Positions 26,264 through 34,589 of a stretch of DNA of 64,000 nucleotides are shown here, piece by piece. Location of the stretch: contig NZ_JASBRN010000025.1 in assembly GCF_030149505.1 (NCBI RefSeq), forward strand, positions 1-64,000. The letters are read 5' to 3'. The position numbers were made by a program, and so were the translations under genes. This DNA is from Nocardioides sp. GTDB lineage: Bacteria > Actinomycetota > Actinomycetes > Propionibacteriales > Nocardioidaceae. How positions within the stretch are numbered: the stretch's first letter is position 1; each line of letters opens with the position of its first letter. The notes beneath the pieces were generated by a model, which ran no database searches, was not told the origin of the DNA, and saw only the letters and a list, made by a program, of their open reading frames with translations.

Positions 26264-27736
26264 TCAGCCGGCGTACCGCGCCGCCCGGTCGGCCGGCGAG
26301 CCCGGCCCCCGGGCGAGCAGCCCGGCGAGCTCGTGGGCCAGGACGGCGCCGACCCGGCGGCAGAACTCCTCGGGCTCCTCGGCGGCGTCGGGCTTCTCGG
26401 CCACGACCCGGTCCACGACGCCGAGGGCGTGCAGGTCCAGGGCCCGCACCTTCTGGGCGCGGGCCATCTCGGGGGCGTGCGCGGTGTCGCGGTGGACGAT
26501 CGCGGAGGCGCCCTCGGGCGGGAGCGGGGAGAGCCAGGCGTGCTGGGCCGCGACGACCCGGTCGGCGGGCAGCAGGGCGAGGGCACCGCCGCCGTTGCCC
26601 TCGCCGAGCATCAGCGACAGGGTCGGGGCGTCGAGGGTGACCAGGTCGCCGAGGCAGCGGGCGATCTCCCCGGCGAGACCGCCGTTCTCGGCGTCCATCG
26701 ACAGGGCCGCGCCGGCGGTGTCGATCACCGTGAGCAGCGGCAGGCCGAGCTCGGAGGCCAGCCGCATCCCGCGCCGGGCCTCGCGCAGCGCCCCGGGCCC
26801 GAGCGGGTGCGCGGCGGTCTGGCCGCGCCGGTCCTGGCCGAGGAACACGCACGGCACGTCGCCGAAGCGCACCAGCGCGATGAGCAGCCCCGGGTCGGAC
26901 TCGCCCTGGCCGGTGCCGTTGAGGGGGACGACGTCGCTGGCGGCGTACCTCAGCAGCCGGCGTACGCCGGGGCGGCCGGTGTCGCGCGAGCGGGTGACGG
27001 CGTCCCAGGTGTCGACGTCGGGCACCGGCTCGTCGCCGGGGTCAGGGGCGTCGAGCGGTGCCGGCGGCCGCATGACCCGCAGCGCCCGGTCGAGGATGTC
27101 GGGAATGTCCTCGGGCGCGACGACGGCGTCGATGATGCCGCGGGCGTAGAGGTTCTCGGAGGTCTGCACGTCCTCGGGGAACTCCTCGCCGTAGAGCGCC
27201 TGGTAGACCCGCGGACCCAGGAACCCCACGAGCGCCCCCGGCTCGGCCACCGTCACGTGCCCCAGCGAGCCCCACGACGCCATGACCCCGCCAGTGGTCG
27301 GGTTGCGGAGGTAGACGAGGTACGGCAGGCCCGCGCCGCGGTGCGCCATGACCGCCTCGGCGATCCGGACCATCTGCACGAACGCCGGCGTCCCCTCCTG
27401 CATCCGGGTGCCGCCGGAGATCGGGGCGGCCAGGAGCGGCAGCCCCTCGTGGGTCGCGCGGCGGATCGCGGCGACCAGCCGGTCGGCGGTGGCCCGGCCG
27501 ATGGAGCCGGCCAGGAAGCCGAACTCGCCGACCAGCACCGCCACCCGCCGGCCGCGCAGCAGACCCTCGCCGGTCAGCACCGACTCGTCGGTCCCCGCCT
27601 TCTCGCGGGCCGTGGCCAGGTCGGCGGCGTACGCCTCGGAGATCTCGCCGTACGCCGGCGGCTCGTCCCACGAGGACCACGACCCCGCGTCGAGGACGAG
27701 GTCGATGAGGTCGGCGGCGCTGAGTCGATCGGGCAT
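26264..27736 (-). CDS. accD3: Acyl-CoA carboxylase carboxyltransferase, beta-alpha fused (AccD3-like)
   Basis: The 490-residue protein has both crotonase-fold halves of a carboxyltransferase in one chain. The N-terminal half (to about 250) contains LLAAPISGGTRMQEGTPAFVQM and NPTTGGVMASWGSLGH; the C-terminal half contains GQDRRGQTAAHPLGPGALREARR and LGEGNGGGALALLPADRV. Length and organisation fit mycobacterial AccD3. It would transfer a carboxyl group from carboxybiotin to an acyl-CoA, probably acetyl-CoA. No biotin carboxylase gene is nearby, so it must use one encoded elsewhere. Start ATG 27736. Confidence 0.82.
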   Translation of the reverse strand: MPDRLSAADLIDLVLDAGSWSSWDEPPAYGEISEAYAADLATAREKAGTDESVLTGEGLLRGRRVAVLVGEFGFLAGSIGRATADRLVAAIRRATHEGLPLLAAPISGGTRMQEGTPAFVQMVRIAEAVMAHRGAGLPYLVYLRNPTTGGVMASWGSLGHVTVAEPGALVGFLGPRVYQALYGEEFPEDVQTSENLYARGIIDAVVAPEDIPDILDRALRVMRPPAPLDAPDPGDEPVPDVDTWDAVTRSRDTGRPGVRRLLRYAASDVVPLNGTGQGESDPGLLIALVRFGDVPCVFLGQDRRGQTAAHPLGPGALREARRGMRLASELGLPLLTVIDTAGAALSMDAENGGLAGEIARCLGDLVTLDAPTLSLMLGEGNGGGALALLPADRVVAAQHAWLSPLPPEGASAIVHRDTAHAPEMARAQKVRALDLHALGVVDRVVAEKPDAAEEPEEFCRRVGAVLAHELAGLLARGPGSPADRAARYAG

Positions 27737-27783
27737 GGTCGGAGGGTAGGCCGCGCGGCGGCTGTGGGCTGACCGTCTCCGGG

Positions 27784-27900
27784 GGTCGAGCAGCGAGCGC
27801 CAGCGGGCGCCGTCGAGACCGCGGCACCTGCCTGTGGTCGGCGACCACAGGCAGGTCACGCGGTCTCGACGACGGCTCGCCAGGGCTCGCCTGCTCGACC
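27784..27900. repeat. Nested palindrome of two repeat copies around a hairpin
   Basis: A GGTCGAGCAGCG...GTCGAGACC copy (27784-27820) and an inverted copy (27862-27900) flank a perfect inner hairpin with ACCTGCCTGTGGTCG as left arm. It lies between the epimerase stop and the carboxyltransferase start, both minus-strand genes. The same type of paired element is at 31984-32106. Confidence 0.78.
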
Positions 27901-27904
27901 GACG

Positions 27905-28888
27905 CTAGGAGAGCAGTGCCAGCACCTCGGCCTCCTCCTGGCGGGTCAACCCGGTGACGACGGCGTCCGGCGTCGCGCGCAGCCAGGCGAGGGTGTCGCG
28001 GGCGGTCTCGGCGATCCGGCGCACCGTGAGACCGGCGGCCTCCGAGGGGGTCCAGTCGTGGGCGAGCATCCCGTCGTACGCCGGTCGCGGCAGCCACAGC
28101 GGGAGCGACCGTGGCCCCGACCAGGGCTGCACGCCGGCCGCCGCGAGCTCGTCGTCGCCGGCCCACACCCACGCCGGGGTCACGTCGAGCCCGATGGTGC
28201 AGTCGGTCAGCAGGTCGCCGATCGCCATGGCCGGACCCACGCCGTCGAAGGTGCCGGTGAGTCCGTCCTCGGCCGCGCGCACGAGCCAGGCTGCGAGGTC
28301 GCGCACGTCGATGACCTGCACGGTGTCGGTGGGCAGGCCTCCGGCCAGCACCTCCTCGGCGGGCTCGACGTCGGCCAACCGCGCCGGCCAGTAGGAGAAG
28401 CGGCCGGTCGGGTCGCCGGGACCCACGATCAGCCCGGGGCGCACCACGAAGGCGCGCTCGACCCCGTCGCGGACCAGCTGCTCGCACGCGATCTTCATCG
28501 GCCCGTAGGCGTCGGGCTGCTCGGCGAGGTCGACGTCCTCGGGCTGCGGGTCGCGCAGGGGGAGGCTCGCCGGGGTCCCGTCGGGGGTCGTCTCGTCGGC
28601 GTAGACGTTGATCGTGGAGACGAAGGTCCAGTGCGCCCCGGGCCAGGCGGCCACCGCGCGACGCACCCACGACGGCGTACGGGCCACGTCGACGACCGCG
28701 TCGAACCGCTCGGCCGCGAGGTCGGCCGGCACCTCGCCGGTCCGGTCGAAGGCCACGTGCCGGGCCCCCTCGGGCACCGACCCCGACTCGCCCCGCGCCG
28801 CGCACACCACCTCGTGGCCGCGCGCCAGCGCCTCGACCGCCACCGCCCGCGACAGGAACACCGTCCCGCCCAGCACCAGGAATCTCAT
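27905..28888 (-). CDS. NAD-dependent epimerase/dehydratase family protein
   Basis: The 327-residue protein opens with MRFLVLGGTVFLSRAVAVEAL, the Rossmann GxxxFxxR-like variant GGTVFLSRAV seen in reductases of this family. The catalytic YGPMK (Tyr-x3-Lys) follows STINVYADET. The family acts on nucleotide sugars or other NAD(P)-linked substrates, and this one is closest in style to actinobacterial NAD-dependent epimerases without assigned substrate. It is divergent from the mycosporine operon with a 281-bp gap that contains a large hairpin and a palindrome. Confidence 0.8.
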   Translation of the reverse strand: MRFLVLGGTVFLSRAVAVEALARGHEVVCAARGESGSVPEGARHVAFDRTGEVPADLAAERFDAVVDVARTPSWVRRAVAAWPGAHWTFVSTINVYADETTPDGTPASLPLRDPQPEDVDLAEQPDAYGPMKIACEQLVRDGVERAFVVRPGLIVGPGDPTGRFSYWPARLADVEPAEEVLAGGLPTDTVQVIDVRDLAAWLVRAAEDGLTGTFDGVGPAMAIGDLLTDCTIGLDVTPAWVWAGDDELAAAGVQPWSGPRSLPLWLPRPAYDGMLAHDWTPSEAAGLTVRRIAETARDTLAWLRATPDAVVTGLTRQEEAEVLALLS

Positions 28889-28941
28889 GCCGCCACCCTC
28901 GCCGCGCCCGGCCGGCCCGGGGAAGGGGTGTTCGCGGTGGG

Positions 28942-29022
28942 CTGACGGGGTTACTCCGAATCAGATGTGATGCGGGACGCGAGCTGAGCATCAGATCTGA
29001 TGCGGAGTACCTCGCCCGTCAG
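28942..29022. repeat. Long imperfect hairpin in the divergent region before the mycosporine operon
   Basis: CTGACGGG (28942-28949) pairs with 29015-29022, and ACTCCGAATCAGATGTGATGC (left arm about 28950-28973) pairs with the right arm at 28988-29011 with two mismatches and a bulge. Because both flanking genes start away from it, it is not a terminator and could be a regulatory site or a dispersed element. Confidence 0.6.
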
Positions 29023-29080
29023 CCCGACCCGAGGCGACACGCCCGACTCACCCGTTGGGGGCGGAGCAGCGGCGTGGGAG

Positions 29081-29094
29081 GTGGTTAACCACCC
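29081..29094. promoter_or_regulatory. 14-bp perfect palindrome, candidate operator of the mycosporine operon
   Basis: GGTGGTTAACCACC is a perfect palindrome, 76 bp before the first start codon of the operon. Its AT centre stands out in very GC-rich DNA. No regulator gene is adjacent, so the binding protein is unknown. Confidence 0.45.
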
Positions 29095-29169
29095 CGGTGC
29101 CGGGCCACACCGCCCGGCCCGACCGGTCCCGACCCTCTCGGGTGGGCCACGACCCAGCGAAGGATCGCC

Positions 29170-29829
29170 ATGTCCGCACTGCTCCTCGGTTCCATCTCCG
29201 TGCTCGCCGACACCTCCGAGCTCCAGCGCGAGGCCTTCAACCGGGCCTTCGCCGAGCACGGCCTGGACTGGGAGTGGTCGCAGGAGGAGTACCGCGACCT
29301 GCTGACCAGCAACGGGGGCCGTGACCGCGTGGCCGAGTACGCCGCCGGGCGCGGCGAGACCGTGGACGCCGAGGCGGTCCACGCGACCAAGTCGCGGCTC
29401 TTCCAGGCCCGGCTGCGCGAGGGCGCGGCCAGCGTCCGCCCGGGCGTCTCCGAGACCATCGCGCAGGCCCGTGCCGCGGGCCACCGGGTCGCCCTGGTGA
29501 CGACCACCTCCGCGGAGAACCTCGCCGCCCTCGACGCCGGCCTCGGGGGGCTGCCCGCCCTGCGGGACTTCGACCTGGTCGTCGACGCCGACCAGGTGGA
29601 GGTCGGCAAGCCCGACCCGGCGGCGTACCTCCTCGCGCTCGAGAAGCTCGGCGAGCGCGCCGAGGACTGCGTTGCGGTCGAGGACAACCTCGGCGGCGTC
29701 GAGTCCGCGCGGGCGGCCGGCATCCGGGTCGTCGCGTTCCCCAACGCCAACACCGAGGGCCACGACTTCGGCGGCACCACCACCGTGCAGCAGCTCGACC
29801 TCGACGCCGTCCTGCCGCAGGCCGGTTGA
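29170..29829 (+). CDS. HAD-family protein lacking the catalytic aspartates, first gene of the mycosporine operon
   Basis: The 219-residue protein has the HAD fold of CbbY/phosphoglycolate-phosphatase-like members: cap domain from about 15 to 85, motif II T111/T112 in LVTTTS, motif III K147 in VGKPDP and motif IV E171-D172 in AVEDNLGG. Motif I is degenerate. Where the family has FDxDGT, it reads [10 protein letters not shown], so the nucleophile position is G7 and the acid/base position I9. It is therefore unlikely to be a normal phosphatase. It starts the operon, 46 bp before mysA, with GAAGGA upstream of ATG 29170. A binding or regulatory role is possible. Confidence 0.85.
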   Translation: MSALLLGSISVLADTSELQREAFNRAFAEHGLDWEWSQEEYRDLLTSNGGRDRVAEYAAGRGETVDAEAVHATKSRLFQARLREGAASVRPGVSETIAQARAAGHRVALVTTTSAENLAALDAGLGGLPALRDFDLVVDADQVEVGKPDPAAYLLALEKLGERAEDCVAVEDNLGGVESARAAGIRVVAFPNANTEGHDFGGTTTVQQLDLDAVLPQAG

Positions 29830-29875
29830 GCGACACCACCCTCTCCCCGACCCACAGACAGACCAGGAGCCACCG

Positions 29876-31126
29876 ATGGACCAGCCGCTCGCCCGCCTCG
29901 AGACCTCACCGACGTCCTTCCACGTCGAGGCCTACGAGAAGATCGACTACACCCTCGACGTCGTCGACGGCGTCTTCGACCCCGCCAACCTCGCGCTGGC
30001 CGACTGCTTCTCCGCCGCCGGCCGCTGCCTGGCGGTCGTCGACGAGAACGTCCTGGCCCTGCACGGGGAGTCGATGCGCGCCTACTTCGAGCACCACGGC
30101 ATCGACCTGGTGGTCGAGCCCGTGCGGATCGCGGAGACCGCCAAGTCCCTGCGCACGCTCGAGGACATCGTCGACGCGCTGTCGGCCTTCGGCCTGCGGC
30201 GCAAGGAGGAGGTGCTCGTCGTCGGCGGCGGGCTGACCACCGACGTGGCGGGCTTCGCCTGTGCGTCGTACAAGCGCACCACCGGCTACGTCCGCATCCC
30301 CACCACCCTCATCGGGCTGATCGACGCCAGCGTCTCGATCAAGGTCGGGTGCAACCACGGCAAGCTGAAGAACCGCCTCGGCGCCTACCACGCCTCCAGC
30401 AAGGTGCTGCTGGACTTCGGCTTCCTGGAGACGCTGCCGATCGACCAGGTCCGCAACGGCATCGCCGAGATCATCAAGATCGCGACCGTCGGCCACCGCG
30501 AGGTCTTCGAGCTGCTGGAGAAGCACGGCGAGGAGCTGCTGGAGTCCCACGTCGCGCAGGCCCCCGGCTCCGAGCACCTGCGCCCGGTCGCCGACGAGGT
30601 CACCTACGAGGCCATCCGCCGGATGCTCGAGCTCGAGGTGCCCAACCTGCACGAGCTCGACCTCGACCGGGTCATCGCCTACGGCCACACCTGGAGCCCC
30701 ACGCTCGAGCTGGCCCCCGAGCCGCCGTTCTTCCACGGGCACGCGATCAGCATCGACATGGCCTACTCCGCCACGCTCGCGGAGAGGTTGGGCCTCATCG
30801 ACACCGTCCAGCGCGACCGGATCCTCGGCCTCTTCAGCCGGCTCGGGCTCTCCATCGACAGCCCGTTCTTCACCGCCGAGATCCTGGAGAAGGCGACCCC
30901 GTCGATCATCCAGACCCGCGACGGCCTGCTCCGTGCGGCCATGCCCGGCCCGATCGGCACCTGCCACTTCGTCAACGACCTCACCATCGAGGACCTCGTG
31001 GAGGGCCTGGCCGCCCACAAGGCGCTGTGCGCGGCGTACCCCCGTCGAGGCGAGGGCGTCGACGCCTTCACCGCGCCCGAGGACGAGGGCCTGCACGCCG
31101 TCGTCCCCTCGCGGACGGTGGCCTGA
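29876..31126 (+). CDS. mysA: Sedoheptulose 7-phosphate cyclase, demethyl-4-deoxygadusol synthase type
   Basis: The 416-residue enzyme belongs to the dehydroquinate-synthase-like sugar phosphate cyclases. It has the NAD-binding [11 protein letters not shown], metal-ligand regions [15 protein letters not shown] and HGHAISIDM, and the conserved [25 protein letters not shown] loop. It converts sedoheptulose 7-phosphate to the gadusol-type ring. A 2-epi-5-epi-valiolone synthase is the close alternative by sequence alone, but the neighbouring mysB, mysC and mysD favour the mycosporine branch. ATG 29876 has AGGAG at a good distance; a longer frame upstream overlaps the HAD gene and is rejected. Confidence 0.9.
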   Translation: MDQPLARLETSPTSFHVEAYEKIDYTLDVVDGVFDPANLALADCFSAAGRCLAVVDENVLALHGESMRAYFEHHGIDLVVEPVRIAETAKSLRTLEDIVDALSAFGLRRKEEVLVVGGGLTTDVAGFACASYKRTTGYVRIPTTLIGLIDASVSIKVGCNHGKLKNRLGAYHASSKVLLDFGFLETLPIDQVRNGIAEIIKIATVGHREVFELLEKHGEELLESHVAQAPGSEHLRPVADEVTYEAIRRMLELEVPNLHELDLDRVIAYGHTWSPTLELAPEPPFFHGHAISIDMAYSATLAERLGLIDTVQRDRILGLFSRLGLSIDSPFFTAEILEKATPSIIQTRDGLLRAAMPGPIGTCHFVNDLTIEDLVEGLAAHKALCAAYPRRGEGVDAFTAPEDEGLHAVVPSRTVA

Positions 31127-31130
31127 GGAC

Positions 31131-31967
31131 ATGATCGAGGCGGCCGTGGCGCCCCGGCCGGTCACCCCGGTCGGGATCGTCGCCGAGCGGCTCGGCCGCG
31201 CCGAGGAGCGGTTGGTCGCGGCGGGCGTCGCCGACGACCTGCTGGTCGAGCTGCGGCACGCCATGCGCGTGGCCGAGGGCCTCGAGCCGTACGTCGAGGC
31301 GCACACCTCCCCGGAGTCCGAGGCGCTCGCCGGGCTGGCGCGGCTGACCGCGGCCACCGACTGGGCCTCGGGCAACACCGACGGCGGACCGGCCCTGGAG
31401 CAGGAGATGCTCTCGGGCCACGTCGAGGGCGCGTTCCTGGCGTTCCTCGTGCGGGCCACCGGTGCGCGCCGGGTGCTCGAGGTCGGCATGTTCACCGGGT
31501 ACGCCGCGCTCGCGATGGCCGAGGCGCTGCCCGCCTCCGGCGCCGCTGGTGAGGACTGCGAGGTGGTCGCGCTCGAGCTCGACCCGCGGGCGGTCGAGGT
31601 GGCCCGCGAGGGCTTCGCCGCCTCGCCCGCCGGGGCCCGGGTGCGGATCGAGGAGGGGCCGGCCGCGGAGTCGCTCGCGCGCCTGGCCGCCGCCGGGGAG
31701 CGCTTCGACCTGGTCTTCGTCGACGCCGACAAGGGCGGGTACGCCGGGTACCTCGACCAGCTGCTCGCCGGGGACCTCCTCGCCCGCGGCGCGGTGGTCG
31801 CCATCGACAACACGCTGCTGCAGGGCGAGCCCTGGGCCGAGTCACCGAGCGCCAACGGGTCTGCCATCGCGGCCTTCAACGACCGCGTCGCGGCAGATCC
31901 CGGCTGGGAGCGGGTGCTCGTGCCGCTCCGGGACGGGGTCACCCTGCTGCGGCGCCGGGACACGTGA
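31131..31967 (+). CDS. mysB: O-methyltransferase of 4-deoxygadusol synthesis
   Basis: The 278-residue SAM-dependent methyltransferase has VLEVGMFTGYAALAMAEALP as the SAM-binding loop, which is the characteristic MysB wording, and FVDADKGGYAGYLD as the metal-binding region of CCoAOMT-type enzymes. It would methylate the MysA product to give 4-deoxygadusol. It starts 4 bp after mysA with GAGGAC upstream, and its stop overlaps the start of mysC, so translation is coupled. Confidence 0.9.
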   Translation: MIEAAVAPRPVTPVGIVAERLGRAEERLVAAGVADDLLVELRHAMRVAEGLEPYVEAHTSPESEALAGLARLTAATDWASGNTDGGPALEQEMLSGHVEGAFLAFLVRATGARRVLEVGMFTGYAALAMAEALPASGAAGEDCEVVALELDPRAVEVAREGFAASPAGARVRIEEGPAAESLARLAAAGERFDLVFVDADKGGYAGYLDQLLAGDLLARGAVVAIDNTLLQGEPWAESPSANGSAIAAFNDRVAADPGWERVLVPLRDGVTLLRRRDT

Positions 31968-33493
31968 TGAGCCGGCCTCCGGCGGTCGAGCAGCGAGCGT
32001 CAGCGAGCGTCGTCGAGACCCCGGACGCTGATCCGCGGACCTCACGCACCACGAGTCCGTCACGCGGTCTCGACGACGCCCTCGCCGGCGCTCGGGCTGC
32101 TCGACCATCCGGCGCAGCGGCGGCCGAGCAGCGAGGGGGCGGCGAGGGCCCCGGTCGGATCCGCCAGGCCGCCCAGGCGGCGGGCGTGCTGGGCCTGCTC
32201 ACCGCGACCCTGCCGGTCAACCTCGCGCTCGCGGGCGCGGCCACCCTGCGGCGTACGCCGTCGGGCGCGGTCGCACGGCCCACCACCGCCCAGCGCCGGA
32301 CCGTGCTGGTGACCGGCGGCAAGATGACCAAGGCGCTGGTGCTGGCGCGGGGCTTCCACGCGGCGGGGCACCGGGTGCTGCTGGCCGAGCAGGCGCGCTA
32401 CCGCCTCACCGCGCACCGCACGTCGCGCGCGGTCGAGGCCTTCCACGTGCTGCCGACGCCCGGGTCCGCCGGCTACGAGCAGGCCGTGCTCGACCTGGTC
32501 CGCGCCGAGGGCGTGGACACCTTCGTCCCGGTCAGCAGCCCCGCCTCCAGCCTCCCCGAGGCCGAGGTCGGCGAGCTGCTGCGCGCCGAGGGCGTCGTGG
32601 TCGTGCACCTCGACGCCGAGCGGCTGCGGGCGGTCGACGACAAGCACGCCTTCGCCGCCGCCGCGGCCGCCGGGCTCCCGGTGCCCGACACCCACCGGAT
32701 CACCGATCCCCAGCAGGTGCTCGACCTCGACTTCGACGCGCTGCCGGGCGCGGCGTACGTGCTGAAGTCGATCGCCTACGACCCCGTGCGCCGCCTCGAC
32801 CTGACCCCGCTGCCGCGACCGACCCGCGCCGAGACCGAGGCGTTCCTGGCCGGGCTGCCGATCAGCGAGGAGCGGCCCTGGATCCTCCAGGAGCTGCTCG
32901 AGGGCACCGAGTGGTGCACCCACGGGACGGTCCGCGACGGTCGGCTCGCGGTGCACGTCGCGTGCCGGTCCTCGGCGTGGCAGCTCGTCTACGAGCACGA
33001 GGAGCACCCGGGCATCCGTGCGTGGGTGGAGCAGTGGGTCCGGGACGTGCTCGGCCCCGGCGCCACGGGACAGGTGTCGCTGGACTTCATCGAGGGACCC
33101 GACGGGGTCGTGCGGGCCATCGAGTGCAACCCGCGCACGCACTCGGCGATCACCCTGCTCGAGGGGCACCCGGACCTGGCGGCGGCCTACCTCGGCGGTG
33201 GCCCGGACGAGCGCGAGCACCAGCCGGTCGAGCCCGAGCTCGGCGGCGCCCCGACGTACTGGACCCACCACGAGCTCTGGCAGGGCCTCACCCACCCCCG
33301 CACCCTGCCCGAGCGGCTGCGGCTGCTGCGGCGCGGCCGCGACGCCGTGCTCACCCCGACCGACCCGTGGCCGTTCCTCGCGCTGCACCACCTGCACGTG
33401 CCGTCGCTGGTGCTGGCCAACCTCCGCGCCGGGCGGCCGTGGCAGAAGGTCGACCTCAACATCGGCAAGCTCGTCGAGCCCGGTGGGGACTGA
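31964..33493 (+). CDS. mysC: ATP-grasp ligase, mycosporine-glycine synthase
   Basis: The ATP-grasp protein joins glycine to 4-deoxygadusol. It keeps the MysC layout: a hydrophobic helix (VLGLLTATLPVNLALAGAA), then VLVTGGKMTKALVLARGFH, an ATP-grasp core (WILQELLEGTEWCTHG, SLDFIEGPDGV, ECNPRTHSA) and a long C-terminal helical part. GTG 31964/ATG 31967 overlaps the mysB stop, giving 509/508 residues, but codons 7-48 lie in a paired palindromic repeat (31984-32106). GTG 32186, just before the hydrophobic helix, is a plausible alternative start. The N-terminal 50 residues are therefore uncertain. Confidence 0.88.
   Translation: MMSRPPAVEQRASASVVETPDADPRTSRTTSPSRGLDDALAGARAARPSGAAAAEQRGGGEGPGRIRQAAQAAGVLGLLTATLPVNLALAGAATLRRTPSGAVARPTTAQRRTVLVTGGKMTKALVLARGFHAAGHRVLLAEQARYRLTAHRTSRAVEAFHVLPTPGSAGYEQAVLDLVRAEGVDTFVPVSSPASSLPEAEVGELLRAEGVVVVHLDAERLRAVDDKHAFAAAAAAGLPVPDTHRITDPQQVLDLDFDALPGAAYVLKSIAYDPVRRLDLTPLPRPTRAETEAFLAGLPISEERPWILQELLEGTEWCTHGTVRDGRLAVHVACRSSAWQLVYEHEEHPGIRAWVEQWVRDVLGPGATGQVSLDFIEGPDGVVRAIECNPRTHSAITLLEGHPDLAAAYLGGGPDEREHQPVEPELGGAPTYWTHHELWQGLTHPRTLPERLRLLRRGRDAVLTPTDPWPFLALHHLHVPSLVLANLRAGRPWQKVDLNIGKLVEPGGD
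31984..32106. repeat. Paired palindromic repeat at the mysB/mysC junction
   Basis: Copy 31984-32020 (GGTCGAGCAGCGAGCG...GTCGAGACC) and inverted copy 32066-32106 (GGTCTCGACGACGCC...CTGCTCGACC) flank a 45-bp centre. It is the same arrangement as 27784-27900, but here it is either translated as the start of mysC or forms its leader. Confidence 0.8.
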
Positions 33494-33497
33494 GCGC

Positions 33498-34589
33498 GTG
33501 CGCCTCCTCCACCTGGTCGGCTCCCCGACCGACGACTTCCACGCCGAGCTGTCGCTGGTCTACGCCCGGGGCGCCCTGGCCTCCCTCCAGGAGGGCACCG
33601 ACCACGAGCACGTCGTGGCGTTCGTGGCGCCCGACGGCCTCTGGCGGCTGCCGGACCGGCCCGCGCTCGACGACGCGACGCTCGGGTCGACCGAGCCGGT
33701 CGAGCTCGCCACTGCGCTGCGACGCGTGCGGGAGGTCGGGATCGACGCCGCGCTGCCGCAGATGTTCTGCCGCGCGGGTATGACGCACTACCGCGCCCTG
33801 CTGGACGTGCTCGACCTCCCCTACCTCGGCAACGACCCCGCCACGATGGCACTCGGCGCCGACAAGGCCCGGGCCCGCGCGGTCGTCGCAGCGGCCGGGG
33901 TGCCCGTGCCGGAGGGCGCGGTCGTGCGCGTCGGCGACCCGCGGCCGGTGTTCGCCCGGCCCGGCTCGGGCGGCAGCGGCGACGTGGTCGTCAAGCCGGT
34001 CGACGCCGACAACTCCGCGGGGGTCACGCTGGTGCGCGGGGGCGAGCCGGACGCGGCGTACGTCGCCGCGGTGGCCGCCGCCTGCCGCGACGACGGAAGC
34101 GGCCGCGCGCTGGTGGAGCGCTACGTCCCACTCGGTCGCGAGGTGCGCTGCGGGGTGCTGGCGACACGGGAGGGACTGGTGGCGCTGCCGCTGGAGGAGT
34201 ACGCCGTGGACGAGGCCGCCTCCCCCGTGCGGCTGGCCGACAGCAAGCTCGCGCGCGACGGCGCGGGCGACCTCGGGCTGGTCGCCAAGGACGTCACCCG
34301 CGCGTGGATCGTGCCGGCCGACGACCCCGTCGTGCCAGCCGTCCACGAGGCCGCGCTGGCGGCGTACGACGCCCTCGGCTGCCGCCACTACGGCCTCTTC
34401 GACCTGCGGATCGACCCCGAGGGGCGGCCGTGGTTCCTCGAGGCCGGCCTCTACTGCTCCTACGCCCCGACCAGCGTCGTGGCGACCATGGCCCGCGCCG
34501 CGGGCATCGACCTGCCCGCGCTGCTGCAGCACGGGCTCGACCGGCTCGGCCTGCCCGCTCCCGCTCACTCTCTCGGAGGCACCGCATGA
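33498..34589 (+). CDS. mysD: D-Ala-D-Ala ligase-like enzyme of mycosporine synthesis
   Basis: The 363-residue ATP-grasp ligase carries the MysD signature LPQMFCRAGMTHYRALLDVL followed by PYLGNDPATMAL, an ATP-binding VVKPVDADNSAGVTLV and a metal-ligand region LFDLRIDPEGRPWFLEAGL. It attaches a second amino acid (serine, threonine, alanine or similar) to mycosporine-glycine, giving shinorine- or porphyra-type products; the amino acid cannot be predicted here. GTG 33498 is 4 bp after mysC; GTG 33483, overlapping mysC, is an alternative. The stop overlaps the next start (ATGA). Confidence 0.9.
   Translation: MRLLHLVGSPTDDFHAELSLVYARGALASLQEGTDHEHVVAFVAPDGLWRLPDRPALDDATLGSTEPVELATALRRVREVGIDAALPQMFCRAGMTHYRALLDVLDLPYLGNDPATMALGADKARARAVVAAAGVPVPEGAVVRVGDPRPVFARPGSGGSGDVVVKPVDADNSAGVTLVRGGEPDAAYVAAVAAACRDDGSGRALVERYVPLGREVRCGVLATREGLVALPLEEYAVDEAASPVRLADSKLARDGAGDLGLVAKDVTRAWIVPADDPVVPAVHEAALAAYDALGCRHYGLFDLRIDPEGRPWFLEAGLYCSYAPTSVVATMARAAGIDLPALLQHGLDRLGLPAPAHSLGGTA

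Noticed and set aside
28942..29022. Hairpin considered as a terminator
   Set aside because: Both neighbouring genes start away from it, so there is no gene end to terminate.
29876..31126. Cyclase considered as 2-epi-5-epi-valiolone synthase of an aminocyclitol pathway
   Set aside because: The next three genes are clear mysB, mysC and mysD types, and no aminocyclitol glycosyl or nucleotidyl transferases are present. Sequence alone does not fully exclude it.
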